Shown here: one piece after another, positions 23,101 to 31,459 of the stretch
How the letters are laid out: each line of letters opens with the position of its first letter
Position numbering within the stretch: position 1 is the stretch's first letter
Origin: Mycolicibacterium moriokaense
Lineage (GTDB): Bacteria > Actinomycetota > Actinomycetes > Mycobacteriales > Mycobacteriaceae
DNA length: 64,000 nucleotides
Assembly: GCF_003201655.1 (NCBI RefSeq)
Contig: NZ_QJJU01000001.1
Location: forward strand, 248,001 to 312,000
Reading direction: 5' to 3'
The notes under the pieces: generated by a model
The model's input: the letters and a program-made list of their open reading frames with translations, nothing else
Database searches by the model: none
Told to the model about the DNA's origin: nothing
Position numbers and translations under genes: made by a program

Positions 23101-23107
23101 ATGTTCG
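23094..23107. promoter_or_regulatory. LexA/SOS box at dinB start
   Basis: CGAACATATGTTCG is a perfect palindrome matching the mycobacterial LexA consensus core CGAAC-N4-GTTCG. It spans the first codons of dinB as annotated, in the 24-bp gap after ethR. LexA bound here would block initiation at dinB, so damage induction is predicted. Confidence 0.8.
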
Positions 23108-23124
23108 CATCGCGGTCCGACGAA

Positions 23125-23766
23125 TCAGAGGCCTTGGCCGTAGATGCTGGTGGTCCAGATGTGCACCAGGTTATCGAGCACCCGGTCGTCGGGCAGCGAC
23201 GGCTGATGGCCTGCGAACGATGCGGTCATCACGGACTCGTTCAAGAGGTTGAGCGCGGTCGACAACTCGTGAGCGGGCAGCGTGACGGGCGCTGCGCCGC
23301 GGGCGCGCTCGGCATCGATCACGCCTGCGATGTGATGGATCCACCGCTGCATCGAAGTGGCCCACAGTTCCTGCGCTTCTGTGCCGGTGGTTTTGGCGGC
23401 CACCGCGGCTGCACAGACCGACCGGTGCGCGCCAAACGTCTCGAAGAAGACGTTGATGCCGTTGCGCCAGATGAGGTTGCGGTCCTCTGGACGGCCATCG
23501 ATGAGGCGCTCAAGGGCTGCATCCGCCTCGGCGATGACCCGCTCCAGCAGCGTCAGCAGCACCGCATCCTTGGACGAAAAGTAGAAGTAGAACGTCGGGC
23601 GCGAGATCCCAGCGCCCTTGGCCAGGTCGTCGACCGAGATATCGCCCAGCGGGCGCTGTTCCATCAGCCGCTCGGCAGTGGCCAGAATCGCCAGCTCACG
23701 ATCGTCACCAGAAGGGCGAGCGGATCGGCGGCCGCGCCCGGCGCGGGGCTGGTTGACGGTGGTCAC
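23125..23766 (-). CDS. ethR: TetR-family repressor EthR
   Basis: 213 aa from GTG 23766. The N-terminal HTH region (ELAILATAERLMEQ, ISVDDLAKGAGISRPTFYFYF, then KDAVLLTLLERVI) and the ligand-binding half (GINVFFETFGAHR, LPAHELSTALNLLNE, LVHIWTTSIYG) closely follow EthR. It represses ethA from the 76-bp divergent spacer. A TAAAGT box 7 nt before the GTG suggests a leaderless transcript. Confidence 0.92.
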   Translation of the reverse strand: MTTVNQPRAGRGRRSARPSGDDRELAILATAERLMEQRPLGDISVDDLAKGAGISRPTFYFYFSSKDAVLLTLLERVIAEADAALERLIDGRPEDRNLIWRNGINVFFETFGAHRSVCAAAVAAKTTGTEAQELWATSMQRWIHHIAGVIDAERARGAAPVTLPAHELSTALNLLNESVMTASFAGHQPSLPDDRVLDNLVHIWTTSIYGQGL

Positions 23767-23783
23767 GGCGTTGACTTTACATG

Positions 23784-23833
23784 GTGTCGAGTTTCTCAAC
23801 ACACTGTTGACTCCGTCGACACAGTGTTGATAG
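23784..23833. promoter_or_regulatory. EthR operator between ethR and ethA
   Basis: The divergent spacer holds two copies of a palindrome at a 20-bp period: TCAACA-CAC-TGTTGA (23796-23810) and TCGACA-CAG-TGTTGA (23816-23830), preceded by a partial copy TGTCGA. This matches the known cooperative, multi-dimer EthR operator of about 55 bp. It overlaps the predicted -10 boxes of both genes, explaining repression and autoregulation. Confidence 0.8.
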
Positions 23834-23842
23834 CTTTACAGC

Positions 23843-25318
23843 ATGACTGAATTTGTCGACGTCGTCATCGTCGGAGCCGGCATCTCCGGCATCAGCGCGG
23901 CCTGGCACCTGCAGGACCGCTGCCCCAACAAGAGCTACGTGGTGCTTGAGCGCCGCGAGAACCTCGGCGGCACCTGGGACCTGTTCAAGTACCCGGGCAT
24001 CCGCTCAGACTCCGACATGTTCACGCTTGGCTTCCGGTTCAAGCCGTGGACTTCCGAGAAGGCCATCGCCGACGGCCCGTCGATCATGTCCTATCTGAAG
24101 GAGACGGTCGCCGAGTCCGGCATCGACAAGCGCATCCGGTACGGCCAGAAAGTGGTCGCCGCCGACTGGTCCGATACCGACAACAACTGGACCGTTCGCA
24201 TCGAACGCGACGGCGAGGAAGTCGAGATCAAGACCTCCTTCCTCTTCGCGGCCAGCGGCTACTACAACTACGACGAGGGCTACACACCCGAATTCGCAGG
24301 CTCGGACGACTTCGAGGGCACGATCATTCACCCGCAGCACTGGCCGGAGAAGCTGGACTACGCGGGCAAGAAGATCGTCGTCATCGGCAGCGGCGCGACC
24401 GCGGTGACATTGATTCCTGCGCTTGCCGATTCGGGCGCGGGACACGTCACGATGCTGCAGCGTTCGCCGACCTACATCGGTGCGCTGCCCGAAGTCGACC
24501 CGTTCACAGTGCGGACGAACAAGGCGTTGCCGGACAAGCCCGCCTATGTGCTGAACCGGTGGAAGAGCATCCTGTTCCAGTCGGCGCAGTACAACATCAG
24601 CAGGCGATTCCCGAACTTCATGCGCAAGACACTGATGACCATGGCGCAGCGGCGCCTGCCCGAGGGCTACGACGTTGCGAAGCACTTCGGTCCCAGCTAC
24701 AACCCGTGGGATCAGCGTCTGTGCCTGGCGCCCAACGGGGATCTCTTCAAGACCATCCGCGCGGGCAAGGCGGACGTGGTCACCGACAAGATCGAGCGAT
24801 TCACCAAGACCGGCATCAAGCTGGCCTCGGGTGAGGAGCTACAGGCTGACATCATTGTCACCGCAACCGGTTTGAACCTGCAGTTGTTCGGTGGCGCCGA
24901 GGTCAAGCGCAATGGTGTGCCGATCGAGCTCACCGACACCATGGCCTACAAGGGCATGATGCTGACCCACATGCCCAACATGGCGTTCACCATCGGCTAC
25001 ACCAACGCGTCGTGGACGCTGAAGGCGGACCTGGTCTCGGAGTTCGTCTGCCGAGTGCTGAACTACATGGACGCCAACGGCTTTGACACCGTCGAGCCGC
25101 AGCATCCGGGCAACACGGTCGACGAGCGGCCGCTGATGGACTTCACTCCCGGTTACGTGCTGCGCGCGTTGGACTACTTGCCGAAGTCGGGACACGTCGC
25201 TCCGTGGCGGCTCAAGCAGAACTACCTGCTGGATCTGCGGCTGATCCGGCGTGGCAAGGTCGACGACGAAGCGCTGGAGTTCACCAAACACCTTGCGCCG
25301 GTAAAGACTTCGGCCTGA
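23843..25318 (+). CDS. ethA: Baeyer-Villiger monooxygenase EthA
   Basis: 491 aa. FAD-binding motif VIVGAGISGISAAWHL (about 8-23), the BVMO-like FxGxxxHxxxWP region read as FEGTIIHPQHWPE, and NADPH motif VVIGSGATAVTLIPAL (about 177-192). The whole chain tracks M. tuberculosis EthA in order and spacing, including EGYDVxKHFGPxYNPWDQRL. It oxygenates ketones in the cell and activates thioamide prodrugs such as ethionamide. A TAGCTT box 6 nt before the ATG suggests a leaderless transcript. Confidence 0.93.
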   Translation: MTEFVDVVIVGAGISGISAAWHLQDRCPNKSYVVLERRENLGGTWDLFKYPGIRSDSDMFTLGFRFKPWTSEKAIADGPSIMSYLKETVAESGIDKRIRYGQKVVAADWSDTDNNWTVRIERDGEEVEIKTSFLFAASGYYNYDEGYTPEFAGSDDFEGTIIHPQHWPEKLDYAGKKIVVIGSGATAVTLIPALADSGAGHVTMLQRSPTYIGALPEVDPFTVRTNKALPDKPAYVLNRWKSILFQSAQYNISRRFPNFMRKTLMTMAQRRLPEGYDVAKHFGPSYNPWDQRLCLAPNGDLFKTIRAGKADVVTDKIERFTKTGIKLASGEELQADIIVTATGLNLQLFGGAEVKRNGVPIELTDTMAYKGMMLTHMPNMAFTIGYTNASWTLKADLVSEFVCRVLNYMDANGFDTVEPQHPGNTVDERPLMDFTPGYVLRALDYLPKSGHVAPWRLKQNYLLDLRLIRRGKVDDEALEFTKHLAPVKTSA

Positions 25319-25324
25319 GTCCGG

Positions 25325-25655
25325 TCAGAACATCACGTCGACGTAGACAGTCTTTTCGGTGACGGTGGTCACCAAGTCATCCTGTGCCCCCGGTACCGGA
25401 ATCGGTTCGGGAGTAGGTCTGGCCGGGTCGGACCGCGCCAATGGTGCAGTTACTCAATGGCGCTGTGCCAACCTTGTTCACCATGACTTGGTAGCCGTCC
25501 GACTGTAGCTGGCTGACCGTCGGGTCCACCGGCGCGGGACCTGACGGGGCCGCGTTCGCAACGCCCGCCAGTACCAAACCTACTGATGCCAATGCCGCAG
25601 CTGAGATTGCCACTGTCGCAATGGGCTTCGGTATGGGGTTGTGGGTGGTGCTCAT
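25325..25655 (-). pseudogene. small secreted protein, frameshifted
   Basis: Starts at ATG 25655 with a signal peptide (MSTTHNPIPKPIATVAIS, hydrophobic core, ANAAPSG cleavage) and then the mycobacterial small exported-protein pattern LQSDGYQVMVNKVGTAPLSNCTIGAVRPGQTYSRTDSGTG. As read it stops at 25377. Removing one base from a G5 run restores GAQDDLVTTVTEKTVYVDV and a stop at 25325, the usual tail of this family. So one base is in excess near 25387-25391, from mutation or sequencing error. Function unknown. Confidence 0.65.
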
Positions 25656-25785
25656 GATGCGCTCCTTTGCGCTGGTAGCGACGATGCTCGCCCCGATGAC
25701 ATAAGCCTGATCGCGTTCAGCACCCTTGGCTTGAGTAGCCGACTACCCGTTTATGAAGTGCGTGTTACTCGCCCGTGGATCCGGC

Positions 25786-26265
25786 CTAACGGCCGACGAC
25801 GACAATGCCGTCATCGTCGCTGTAGGCGATCTCGCCAGGCTTGAACAACACCCCACCGAACTCGACGACCACGTCACGTTCGCCGTCGCCCGTCTTGCCG
25901 CCCTTGCGCGGGTTGGTGCCGAGTGCCTTGACGCCAATGTCGAGCGTGCGCAGCGTCGCTGCGTCGCGGACCGCACCGTTGATGATCAGCCCGGCCCAGC
26001 CGTTATCGACGCCGAGGCCGGCGATCACGTCGCCGACGAGTGCGGTGTGCAGCGAGCCGTCGCCGTCGATGACAAGCACGCCACCATTGCCCGGCTCGGA
26101 CAGCACCGACTTGAGCAGCGCGTTGTCCTGAAAGCACCGCACGGTCGTGATCGGCCCCGCGAACTGAGACCGGCCGCCGTACTGGGTGAACTGCAGGTCG
26201 CAGCTGCAGACGTCGGGGCCGATCTCGTCGACCAGGTCAGCGGTGGGGCGGGGCTCGATAGTCAC
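25786..26265 (-). CDS. rraA: RraA-like protein (formerly MenG)
   Basis: 159 aa, full family length. Conserved elements are the N-terminal [21 protein letters not shown], the [13 protein letters not shown] segment, the [26 protein letters not shown] loop and a [20 protein letters not shown] end. Family members inhibit RNase E in E. coli or act as oxaloacetate/HMG aldolase-like enzymes; old menG methyltransferase labels are wrong. It overlaps the MerR gene by 4 bp, so the two are coupled. Confidence 0.9.
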   Translation of the reverse strand: MTIEPRPTADLVDEIGPDVCSCDLQFTQYGGRSQFAGPITTVRCFQDNALLKSVLSEPGNGGVLVIDGDGSLHTALVGDVIAGLGVDNGWAGLIINGAVRDAATLRTLDIGVKALGTNPRKGGKTGDGERDVVVEFGGVLFKPGEIAYSDDDGIVVVGR

Positions 26266-27017
26266 CGACTGATGCTAGCCACCACGATGTCGTGGACGAA
26301 TTGCGCCAGCCCCGGCTCGACGTCGTCGTAGTAGCGAGTGAACCGGTCGTCGGCCAGATACATCTCCACGAGATTGCGCTGCATCTCATCGCCGCAGTCG
26401 TAGAACCGCTCGATCGAGGCGCGGTGCCGTGCCGCAAGCTCGTTGGCCTCCGCCGAGCCTGGGGCGACTCCATCGCGTTTGGCCTGTGCCAGGTCGGCAA
26501 GCAGCGCGTCGCCCTCGGCCTTGATCGCGATCCAGTCCTGCTTGCTGAACCGCGAAACCCGTTGCTGCGACTGCTTCCACGCGTCTGTGTCGCCCCAGCG
26601 CTCTTCGGCCTCGGCCGGATACTCCTCACCGAATGCGGTTGTACCGAATATCTCAACCTGTTCCTCCGCGGTCAGCTGAATGCCTTTGCGGTGTGCGTTC
26701 ATCAGTTCCTCCACTGCCTTGATGGTCTGCTGCAGCCGCTCGGCCTGCTCCAGCAGCAGCACGTGCTGGCGCCGCAGATGCTCGAGCACATCCGCACTTG
26801 AATCGTCGAGCAGCGCCCGGATCTCCTCGAGTGGCAGCCCGACGGACCGGTACACCAGCACGACGTGCAGCCGCTCGATGTCGGCATCGGTGTAGCCGCG
26901 GTAGCCCGCCGGGGTACGGACGCTCGGCACGACTAGGCCGATGTGGTCGCAATGGTGCAGGGTGCGCACAGAGACACCCGTAAGGGCGGCTACCGCGCCG
27001 ACGGTGTTGGCGTCCAT
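26262..27017 (-). CDS. MerR regulator with TipAS-like domain
   Basis: 251 aa. An N-terminal MerR winged helix ([23 protein letters not shown], then [21 protein letters not shown]) and long coiled coil (to about 110) precede a TipA-S-like ligand-binding domain ([18 protein letters not shown], then [23 protein letters not shown]). HHCDHIGL replaces the more usual HYYDxIGL. This architecture binds thiopeptide or other drugs and activates promoters with wide spacers. Its ATGA overlap with rraA suggests joint expression. Confidence 0.85.
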   Translation of the reverse strand: MDANTVGAVAALTGVSVRTLHHCDHIGLVVPSVRTPAGYRGYTDADIERLHVVLVYRSVGLPLEEIRALLDDSSADVLEHLRRQHVLLLEQAERLQQTIKAVEELMNAHRKGIQLTAEEQVEIFGTTAFGEEYPAEAEERWGDTDAWKQSQQRVSRFSKQDWIAIKAEGDALLADLAQAKRDGVAPGSAEANELAARHRASIERFYDCGDEMQRNLVEMYLADDRFTRYYDDVEPGLAQFVHDIVVASISR

Positions 27018-27064
27018 GCCGCCACTATCGACCCTGACGCCGCGTGAGGGTCAAGCCGATTTGA

Positions 27065-27526
27065 TCAATCGTCAGAGTGTCTGCGCGCGAGAAGCACCAC
27101 CAGAATCGCCAGCACACCGGCGACGATGGCGGCTGCTATCGGAAGCCGTGACGGCTCGGGACCGATCAGCGGCAGCGGTGCTGGGCCTGCGACCGGGTTC
27201 GGCGCGCTGGCAACAGTTGATTTTGCTTGCGCTGCAGCCTCTTTTGCGGCAGACGCGAGGTCGCCGTTGGTGTCTGCGAGTTTCGGAGCCACAGTCGTCT
27301 TCTTGGGCGGCGCCTTCTTCTCTGCGGCCTTCTTCGCCGGCGCCTTCTTGGCAGGCGTCTTTTTCGCTGCCTTCTTGGCCGGTGCCTTCTTCGCAGCCTT
27401 GGCAGGCGGCGCCTTCGCAGGCGGTGCGGGTGGTTCGGGGGCAGGCGGGACCGATTCCGCGCCGGGAGCGACGGCCGGGGGTACGGCGTCGGGCTTCTCG
27501 TCGGGTCGATCCTGCTGGTCTGCCAT
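27065..27526 (-). CDS. hns: membrane-anchored H-NS-like protein
   Basis: 153 aa from ATG 27526 with a strong AAAGGAG site. A Pro/Ala-rich N terminus is followed by alternating AKKAPAKK-type repeats (about 38-75), as in histone H1 and mycobacterial Hns, then a short helical segment (LASAAKEAAAQAKSTV) and one C-terminal transmembrane helix (IAAAIVAGVLAILVVLL) ending RRHSDD. It matches the Rv3852 type in layout. Predicted to bind DNA non-specifically at the membrane. Confidence 0.85.
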   Translation of the reverse strand: MADQQDRPDEKPDAVPPAVAPGAESVPPAPEPPAPPAKAPPAKAAKKAPAKKAAKKTPAKKAPAKKAAEKKAPPKKTTVAPKLADTNGDLASAAKEAAAQAKSTVASAPNPVAGPAPLPLIGPEPSRLPIAAAIVAGVLAILVVLLARRHSDD

Positions 27527-27594
27527 TTGGCTGCTCCTTTGCAGTGTCTCGTCTACCCCGCAGTTGTCCCCATCATGCCAGGTCGGATTGGGCC

Positions 27595-28518
27595 CTAACC
27601 CGTGACGGCCAGGGCGGCCGCCAAGGTCAGCGCGACGGCCATGATCGCGAGTTCGAACAGCGACCGCGATCGTGACACCACCGCCGTCGCGCGGTGCGAA
27701 CGAGCGGCAGGCAGCCACATCGTCCGGTTGCGGTATGCCAGCACGACCAGCACCACCGTCACCACGACCTTCGCGGCCAGCAGCCGGCCGTACCCCGTCG
27801 AATACAGCTGACTCGGCGATGCGATCGTCACCGCCGCGGCGAGCACGCCGCCGAGCAGCAGCGCCGCCACGCACAATAGGGACAACTGCGAGAACCGCGG
27901 GAGCACTCTGGCCCACTGGCCGCGGTGCTCGACAGTGAGCAGTAGCGCAGCCAGCACGCCGCACCACGTCGCCGCCGCCAGGGTGTGTACGGCCACGGCC
28001 ACCCCGCCAACCGTGCTCTCGGAGAAATGCCCCGTGAGGGGGCGCGCCGCCATCCCGGCTGCGGCGAAACCCGCGACCGCGACGTTCATCGGCACCGATC
28101 GGGGTGCCGCGGCCACCGCGAGACCGACGAGGGCCGCCGCTATCGCGCTGAAAAGTCCGGATCTTCCCGCGGCCGTGTGCAGGGCGAAGTCGACCGCGGT
28201 GTGCAGCCCGAGCCGGGAGACCGGAATCGCCGCGGCCTGTGCGGCTGCAACGCCAAGCCGGAGCAACTCGGCAAGCAGCCACGCGGCGGCGGCGATCGTC
28301 AACGGCGCGGTGGCACGGCGGATCAGCTCACCGCGGTATCGCTCGATGTCGAGCATGGGGACCGCGGCCAGACCCAACGTGACGACCGCCGAGCCGTCGG
28401 CAAGGGCCCGCACCAGCGTCGTCGCCAGTGAGTTCTGCTGCCGGGCAAGCGACCACGCCGCCAATGACGCGACCACCACGACCACGGCTCCGCCTGCGAC
28501 CGCCCATCGACGGGTCAC
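27595..28518 (-). CDS. CopD domain membrane protein
   Basis: 307 aa from GTG 28518, which overlaps the copC-like stop in a GTGA arrangement and so is coupled to it. There are eight or so hydrophobic segments; the CopD region includes AVHTLAAATWCGVLAALLL and YGRLLAAKVVVTVVLVVLA. Conserved His residues in GLHTAVDFALHTA and GHFSES may bind copper. With the CopC-like partner it would import or traffic copper across the membrane. Confidence 0.82.
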   Translation of the reverse strand: MTRRWAVAGGAVVVVVASLAAWSLARQQNSLATTLVRALADGSAVVTLGLAAVPMLDIERYRGELIRRATAPLTIAAAAWLLAELLRLGVAAAQAAAIPVSRLGLHTAVDFALHTAAGRSGLFSAIAAALVGLAVAAAPRSVPMNVAVAGFAAAGMAARPLTGHFSESTVGGVAVAVHTLAAATWCGVLAALLLTVEHRGQWARVLPRFSQLSLLCVAALLLGGVLAAAVTIASPSQLYSTGYGRLLAAKVVVTVVLVVLAYRNRTMWLPAARSHRATAVVSRSRSLFELAIMAVALTLAAALAVTG

Positions 28519-29021
28519 CTCTGCCGTCGCACCGCCCAGAACGCACCCGCGGCAACGATCACGCCTGCCGCGACGAAGAACGGCCACACCGGAATTCCGT
28601 CACCCGATGGGTTCGTTGCCGACGCCGACGGACCGGGGGTTCCGGTACTGGCCACAGTGAGCCGGAACGACCAGAACCCGGACACCACGTGCCCGTCGGC
28701 CGACGTCACCCGGTAGTTCACCGTGTAGGTGCCGGACGGTCCGAGCGGCCGTACGCCGACGCTGACGACGGCGCCGGCCACCTGCGGGTCACCGGCCGAC
28801 CACAGGTTGCCGTCGGGGCCGACGACCGTCATCGCTGCGAACTGGGGTTGCAGGGTCTCGTTGAACGTCGCGCTGACCTTCTGCGGGGCTTGGGACAGCT
28901 CGGCGTTTTCCGCGGGGTCGGTCGCGACGCGCGTGGCGTGCGCCGACGCGGCGCCCGCGCCTGCCACCGCCATCACGATCAACGACATGGCCAGAACCAC
29001 TGTCGCGACAACGCGATTCAC
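28515..29021 (-). CDS. CopC-like periplasmic copper-binding protein
   Basis: 168 aa. A signal peptide ends at ASAHATR, leaving the copper-liganding His near the mature N terminus. The CopC beta-sandwich has TDPAENAELSQAPQKVSATFNE and VNYRVTSADGHVVSGFWSF, whose Asp-x-His is the second metal site. A C-terminal membrane helix (WPFFVAAGVIVAAGAFWAV) anchors it. It directly precedes copD in one operon. Confidence 0.88.
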   Translation of the reverse strand: MNRVVATVVLAMSLIVMAVAGAGAASAHATRVATDPAENAELSQAPQKVSATFNETLQPQFAAMTVVGPDGNLWSAGDPQVAGAVVSVGVRPLGPSGTYTVNYRVTSADGHVVSGFWSFRLTVASTGTPGPSASATNPSGDGIPVWPFFVAAGVIVAAGAFWAVRRQR

Positions 29022-29023
29022 GC

Positions 29024-29677
29024 TCAGACCAGGCCGAGCCGCGCCATCAGATCGGCGTCGATTCCGTCGAGCTGTTGGGCGATCGCCGCGTGCGCGGGGC
29101 GACGGCGCGACGCGGGCATGTTCTCGGCGGCCGTGACGGCGGCCGCCAAGTCTCCAAGCCGCTCGGTGATGGCCGCGACGAACTGCTTGGTCTCGGCGTC
29201 CTTCGGCTTCTTCTCCCCAACCAGTGCCAGCGAGTGCTCGGCCCCTGCGATCCGCGCCGACAGCGCAGCGCCGTATCCGGAGAACTGACCGATCTGGCTG
29301 AGCGGGACGCCCAGCCGGTCGGCCCGCCGTTCGTCGACAAATCCGCGCGCGGCGATCGCGGCGCGGTAGACGAGCGGCACCACAATGGGTGCGAGCAGCC
29401 GGCTCACCGTGAGCACGCGACGAATTCGCGTGGGGGAGAACAACTTACCTTCCTTGGCCGCCTTCAGCTGAGTCTCGGCGATCTTGACCGCGGCCTTGTC
29501 GCTGTCGCGCTGCGATCTGAGTTGCGCCTTCAGTGCTTTGGATTCGGCTCTGTGGTCAGCCTTGATGCGACGGGCGTCGTTCTTCGCGGCGAGCCGGGCC
29601 TCGAGTTTTGCCTTGGCCTTGATAGCGCGGGCCTCGGCCCTGCGGGTGGCGCGGGTTTTGCGCTTGAACAGGCTCAT
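29024..29677 (-). CDS. DUF6474-like Lys/Arg-rich protein
   Basis: 217 aa from ATG 29677 (MSLFKRKTRATRR). The first 85 residues are a highly charged helix of Ala/Lys/Arg, likely coiled coil; the rest is helical with one moderately hydrophobic segment (LLAPIVVPLVYRAAIAA) and a QFSGYGAALSARIAGAE stretch. It fits a conserved mycobacterial protein of unknown role (Rv3850 type by position). It ends 2 bp before copC on the same strand, so it may lead that operon. Confidence 0.7.
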   Translation of the reverse strand: MSLFKRKTRATRRAEARAIKAKAKLEARLAAKNDARRIKADHRAESKALKAQLRSQRDSDKAAVKIAETQLKAAKEGKLFSPTRIRRVLTVSRLLAPIVVPLVYRAAIAARGFVDERRADRLGVPLSQIGQFSGYGAALSARIAGAEHSLALVGEKKPKDAETKQFVAAITERLGDLAAAVTAAENMPASRRRPAHAAIAQQLDGIDADLMARLGLV

Positions 29678-29842
29678 CCCGGCGGCCTCCCAGTCAACTC
29701 GTTGACGATGCATGACAAATCAGTGATGGTGCAGCCCAACACTATCGTCCGGAACATCTGTTGCTTCGGTGTGTCCCGGTGCGGGTACTGTCAGATCGAC
29801 CGTAAGCCGGTGGGCTGTGACGCCTTGAAGGGTGGTGGCGAC

Positions 29843-30907
29843 GTGGGTTCGCGTGTGCATCGCGCCGCGTCGGCCTGCGTTGTGGGCCTCGGCCTATTCC
29901 TGTGTGGCCTGGGCGGGGCTATGGCCATTGCTGAGCCCTCGGCTTCTACGGAGATTCCCGGCGGAACGCATTCGACTGACGTGCCGGGCAAGGGACCCAA
30001 GGGCGATTCCGACGGCAGCGGCGGCTCAGGAGCCGGCACAGGCGATAGCGGAAAACCCGACACCGGCAACAAGGGCGATAACGGCGCCAACGGCGACGGC
30101 AAGCCCGGTGACGGCGGGAATCCGGCCAACGGCAACTGCGGCAACGACAAGGGCAATGGGAACGCGCGACACTGTGGCGGCGGCAGCTCGGAGTCAAGTC
30201 CGCCGAGCGTGACCCCGCCGTCGACGACGAAGGTGACGACGGAGACGTCGCCGAGTACAAAGACAACGACATCACGGACGACAACCAGTGAGTCGACGTC
30301 GGTTGAGACGACGTCCAGCCAGACCACCTCGAGTGGGACGACGTCCAGCAAGACGACGTCCAGCGAGACCACCACACCGACGACGACCACTCCGCCCGGC
30401 CTGCCCCCACCCGGAGGTGGCGGCGGGGGCGCCATTGCGGTGCCGCCCGGCCGTCCGGCCCTGCCGCCAAACATGCAGCTGCCGCCTGCCACCGAACCGC
30501 CCGTGATCGACGTCGTTCCTGGCGTCGGCGCAGCGGCCGTGGAACTCCCGATCGCGCCGATAACACTGCCGGTCATCGTGGCTCCTGCCGCCGGTCTAGG
30601 AGGTGGCGGGTCGCCCGGCGCACCGGCGTTGCCCGCAGCACCTCGCGGCGTGACCGCTGAGCCATTCGCAGGCCGAGAGCCGCTGCCTGCCAACGTGGGC
30701 AGCAACATCGGCGTGCCAGCGGCCTCCTACCGGATCGGGTACACGGACTATTTGCGGAACGCCGGGTTGTCCCAGGTCGCGGCCTTGGCAGTGCCCGGAG
30801 TTACGGGCATGCTTGTACTCACCTGCGCCGGCGGACTGCTTGGATATCGCCAGGCGAAGGCGGGCCATGCGATACACACAAGCGGCACCGCACGGTTCGT
30901 GAACTGA
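29843..30907 (+). CDS. secreted/anchored Gly- and Ser/Thr-rich protein
   Basis: 354 aa from GTG 29843; the open frame upstream is antisense to DUF6474. A signal segment (ASACVVGLGLFLCGLGGAMAIAEP) leads to a Gly/Asp/Asn-rich low-complexity part (about 45-115), then a Ser/Thr-rich stalk built of TTSS-type repeats (about 118-180), a Pro-rich part and a C-terminal hydrophobic helix (ALAVPGVTGMLVLTCAGGLLG) with a short basic tail. This looks like a surface stalk protein, possibly O-mannosylated. Function unknown. Confidence 0.65.
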   Translation: MGSRVHRAASACVVGLGLFLCGLGGAMAIAEPSASTEIPGGTHSTDVPGKGPKGDSDGSGGSGAGTGDSGKPDTGNKGDNGANGDGKPGDGGNPANGNCGNDKGNGNARHCGGGSSESSPPSVTPPSTTKVTTETSPSTKTTTSRTTTSESTSVETTSSQTTSSGTTSSKTTSSETTTPTTTTPPGLPPPGGGGGGAIAVPPGRPALPPNMQLPPATEPPVIDVVPGVGAAAVELPIAPITLPVIVAPAAGLGGGGSPGAPALPAAPRGVTAEPFAGREPLPANVGSNIGVPAASYRIGYTDYLRNAGLSQVAALAVPGVTGMLVLTCAGGLLGYRQAKAGHAIHTSGTARFVN

Positions 30908-30911
30908 CAAA

Positions 30912-30938
30912 CTGCCCGCCCTGAGGGGGGCGGACAGC
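30912..30938 (+). terminator. candidate terminator hairpin
   Basis: CTGCCCGCCC and GGGCGGACAG pair around a short loop just after the secreted-protein stop (30907). The stem is GC-rich with one mismatch and no T-tract. It would separate this gene from the ImmA-like gene that starts at 30968. Confidence 0.4.
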
Positions 30939-30967
30939 GCATAGTGGACTCGTCGAAAGGGGGATTT

Positions 30968-31459
30968 ATGCCTGCCAGCCGCCGCGTCACCCGCGCCGTA
31001 GGTGAGGTACTCGATCTCGCCCCACGCCGCGGGGAAGTGTCATTGCCCCGCCTCGTTGATGCCGTGAGCGAGGATCGCGACCGGCCTATCGAACTCAAGA
31101 TGGCCGATCTGCCGCCCGGAGTGTGCGGTCAGTGGCGCCAATATGCCGATCGAGACGTGTTCTTGATCCAGAAGGGCCTGCCTGCCTGGGATCGCACCCT
31201 GGCCCACGAGCTCGGGCATCTGGTGCTCGGCCACGAAGGCATCCCGGTGGTCCAGGCGGCACGCGAGAACGTCGACCTGGCCAGCTCCGACCTGATCGGG
31301 TACATGCTCAACCAGCGAACCGGCTGCATGGGCCCCGCCGGCGAGGACGCCGAACAGGAAGCCGAAGATTTCGCGGCCCTGCTGATCTATCGTCTCGGCC
31401 GGCTGCCGTCGGATCGGTCCTCCATCGTCCAGGTCCGACTCGGAGAGGCGTTTGGTTGA
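30968..31459 (+). CDS. ImmA/IrrE family metallo-endopeptidase
   Basis: 163 aa from ATG 30968 with an AAAGGGGGA ribosome site. Zinc site HELGHLVLGHE (from about 80) and the downstream EAEDFAALLIYRL, whose Glu is the expected third ligand, define the family. There is no fused HTH. ImmA relatives cleave XRE-type repressors. Its stop overlaps the next gene's TTG start by 4 bp, so it is coupled to a membrane partner. Confidence 0.85.
   Translation: MPASRRVTRAVGEVLDLAPRRGEVSLPRLVDAVSEDRDRPIELKMADLPPGVCGQWRQYADRDVFLIQKGLPAWDRTLAHELGHLVLGHEGIPVVQAARENVDLASSDLIGYMLNQRTGCMGPAGEDAEQEAEDFAALLIYRLGRLPSDRSSIVQVRLGEAFG

Noticed and set aside
29843..30907. PE/PPE or ESX secretion substrate
   Set aside because: The protein has a normal N-terminal signal segment and a C-terminal membrane helix, and no PE/PPE or WxG motif.
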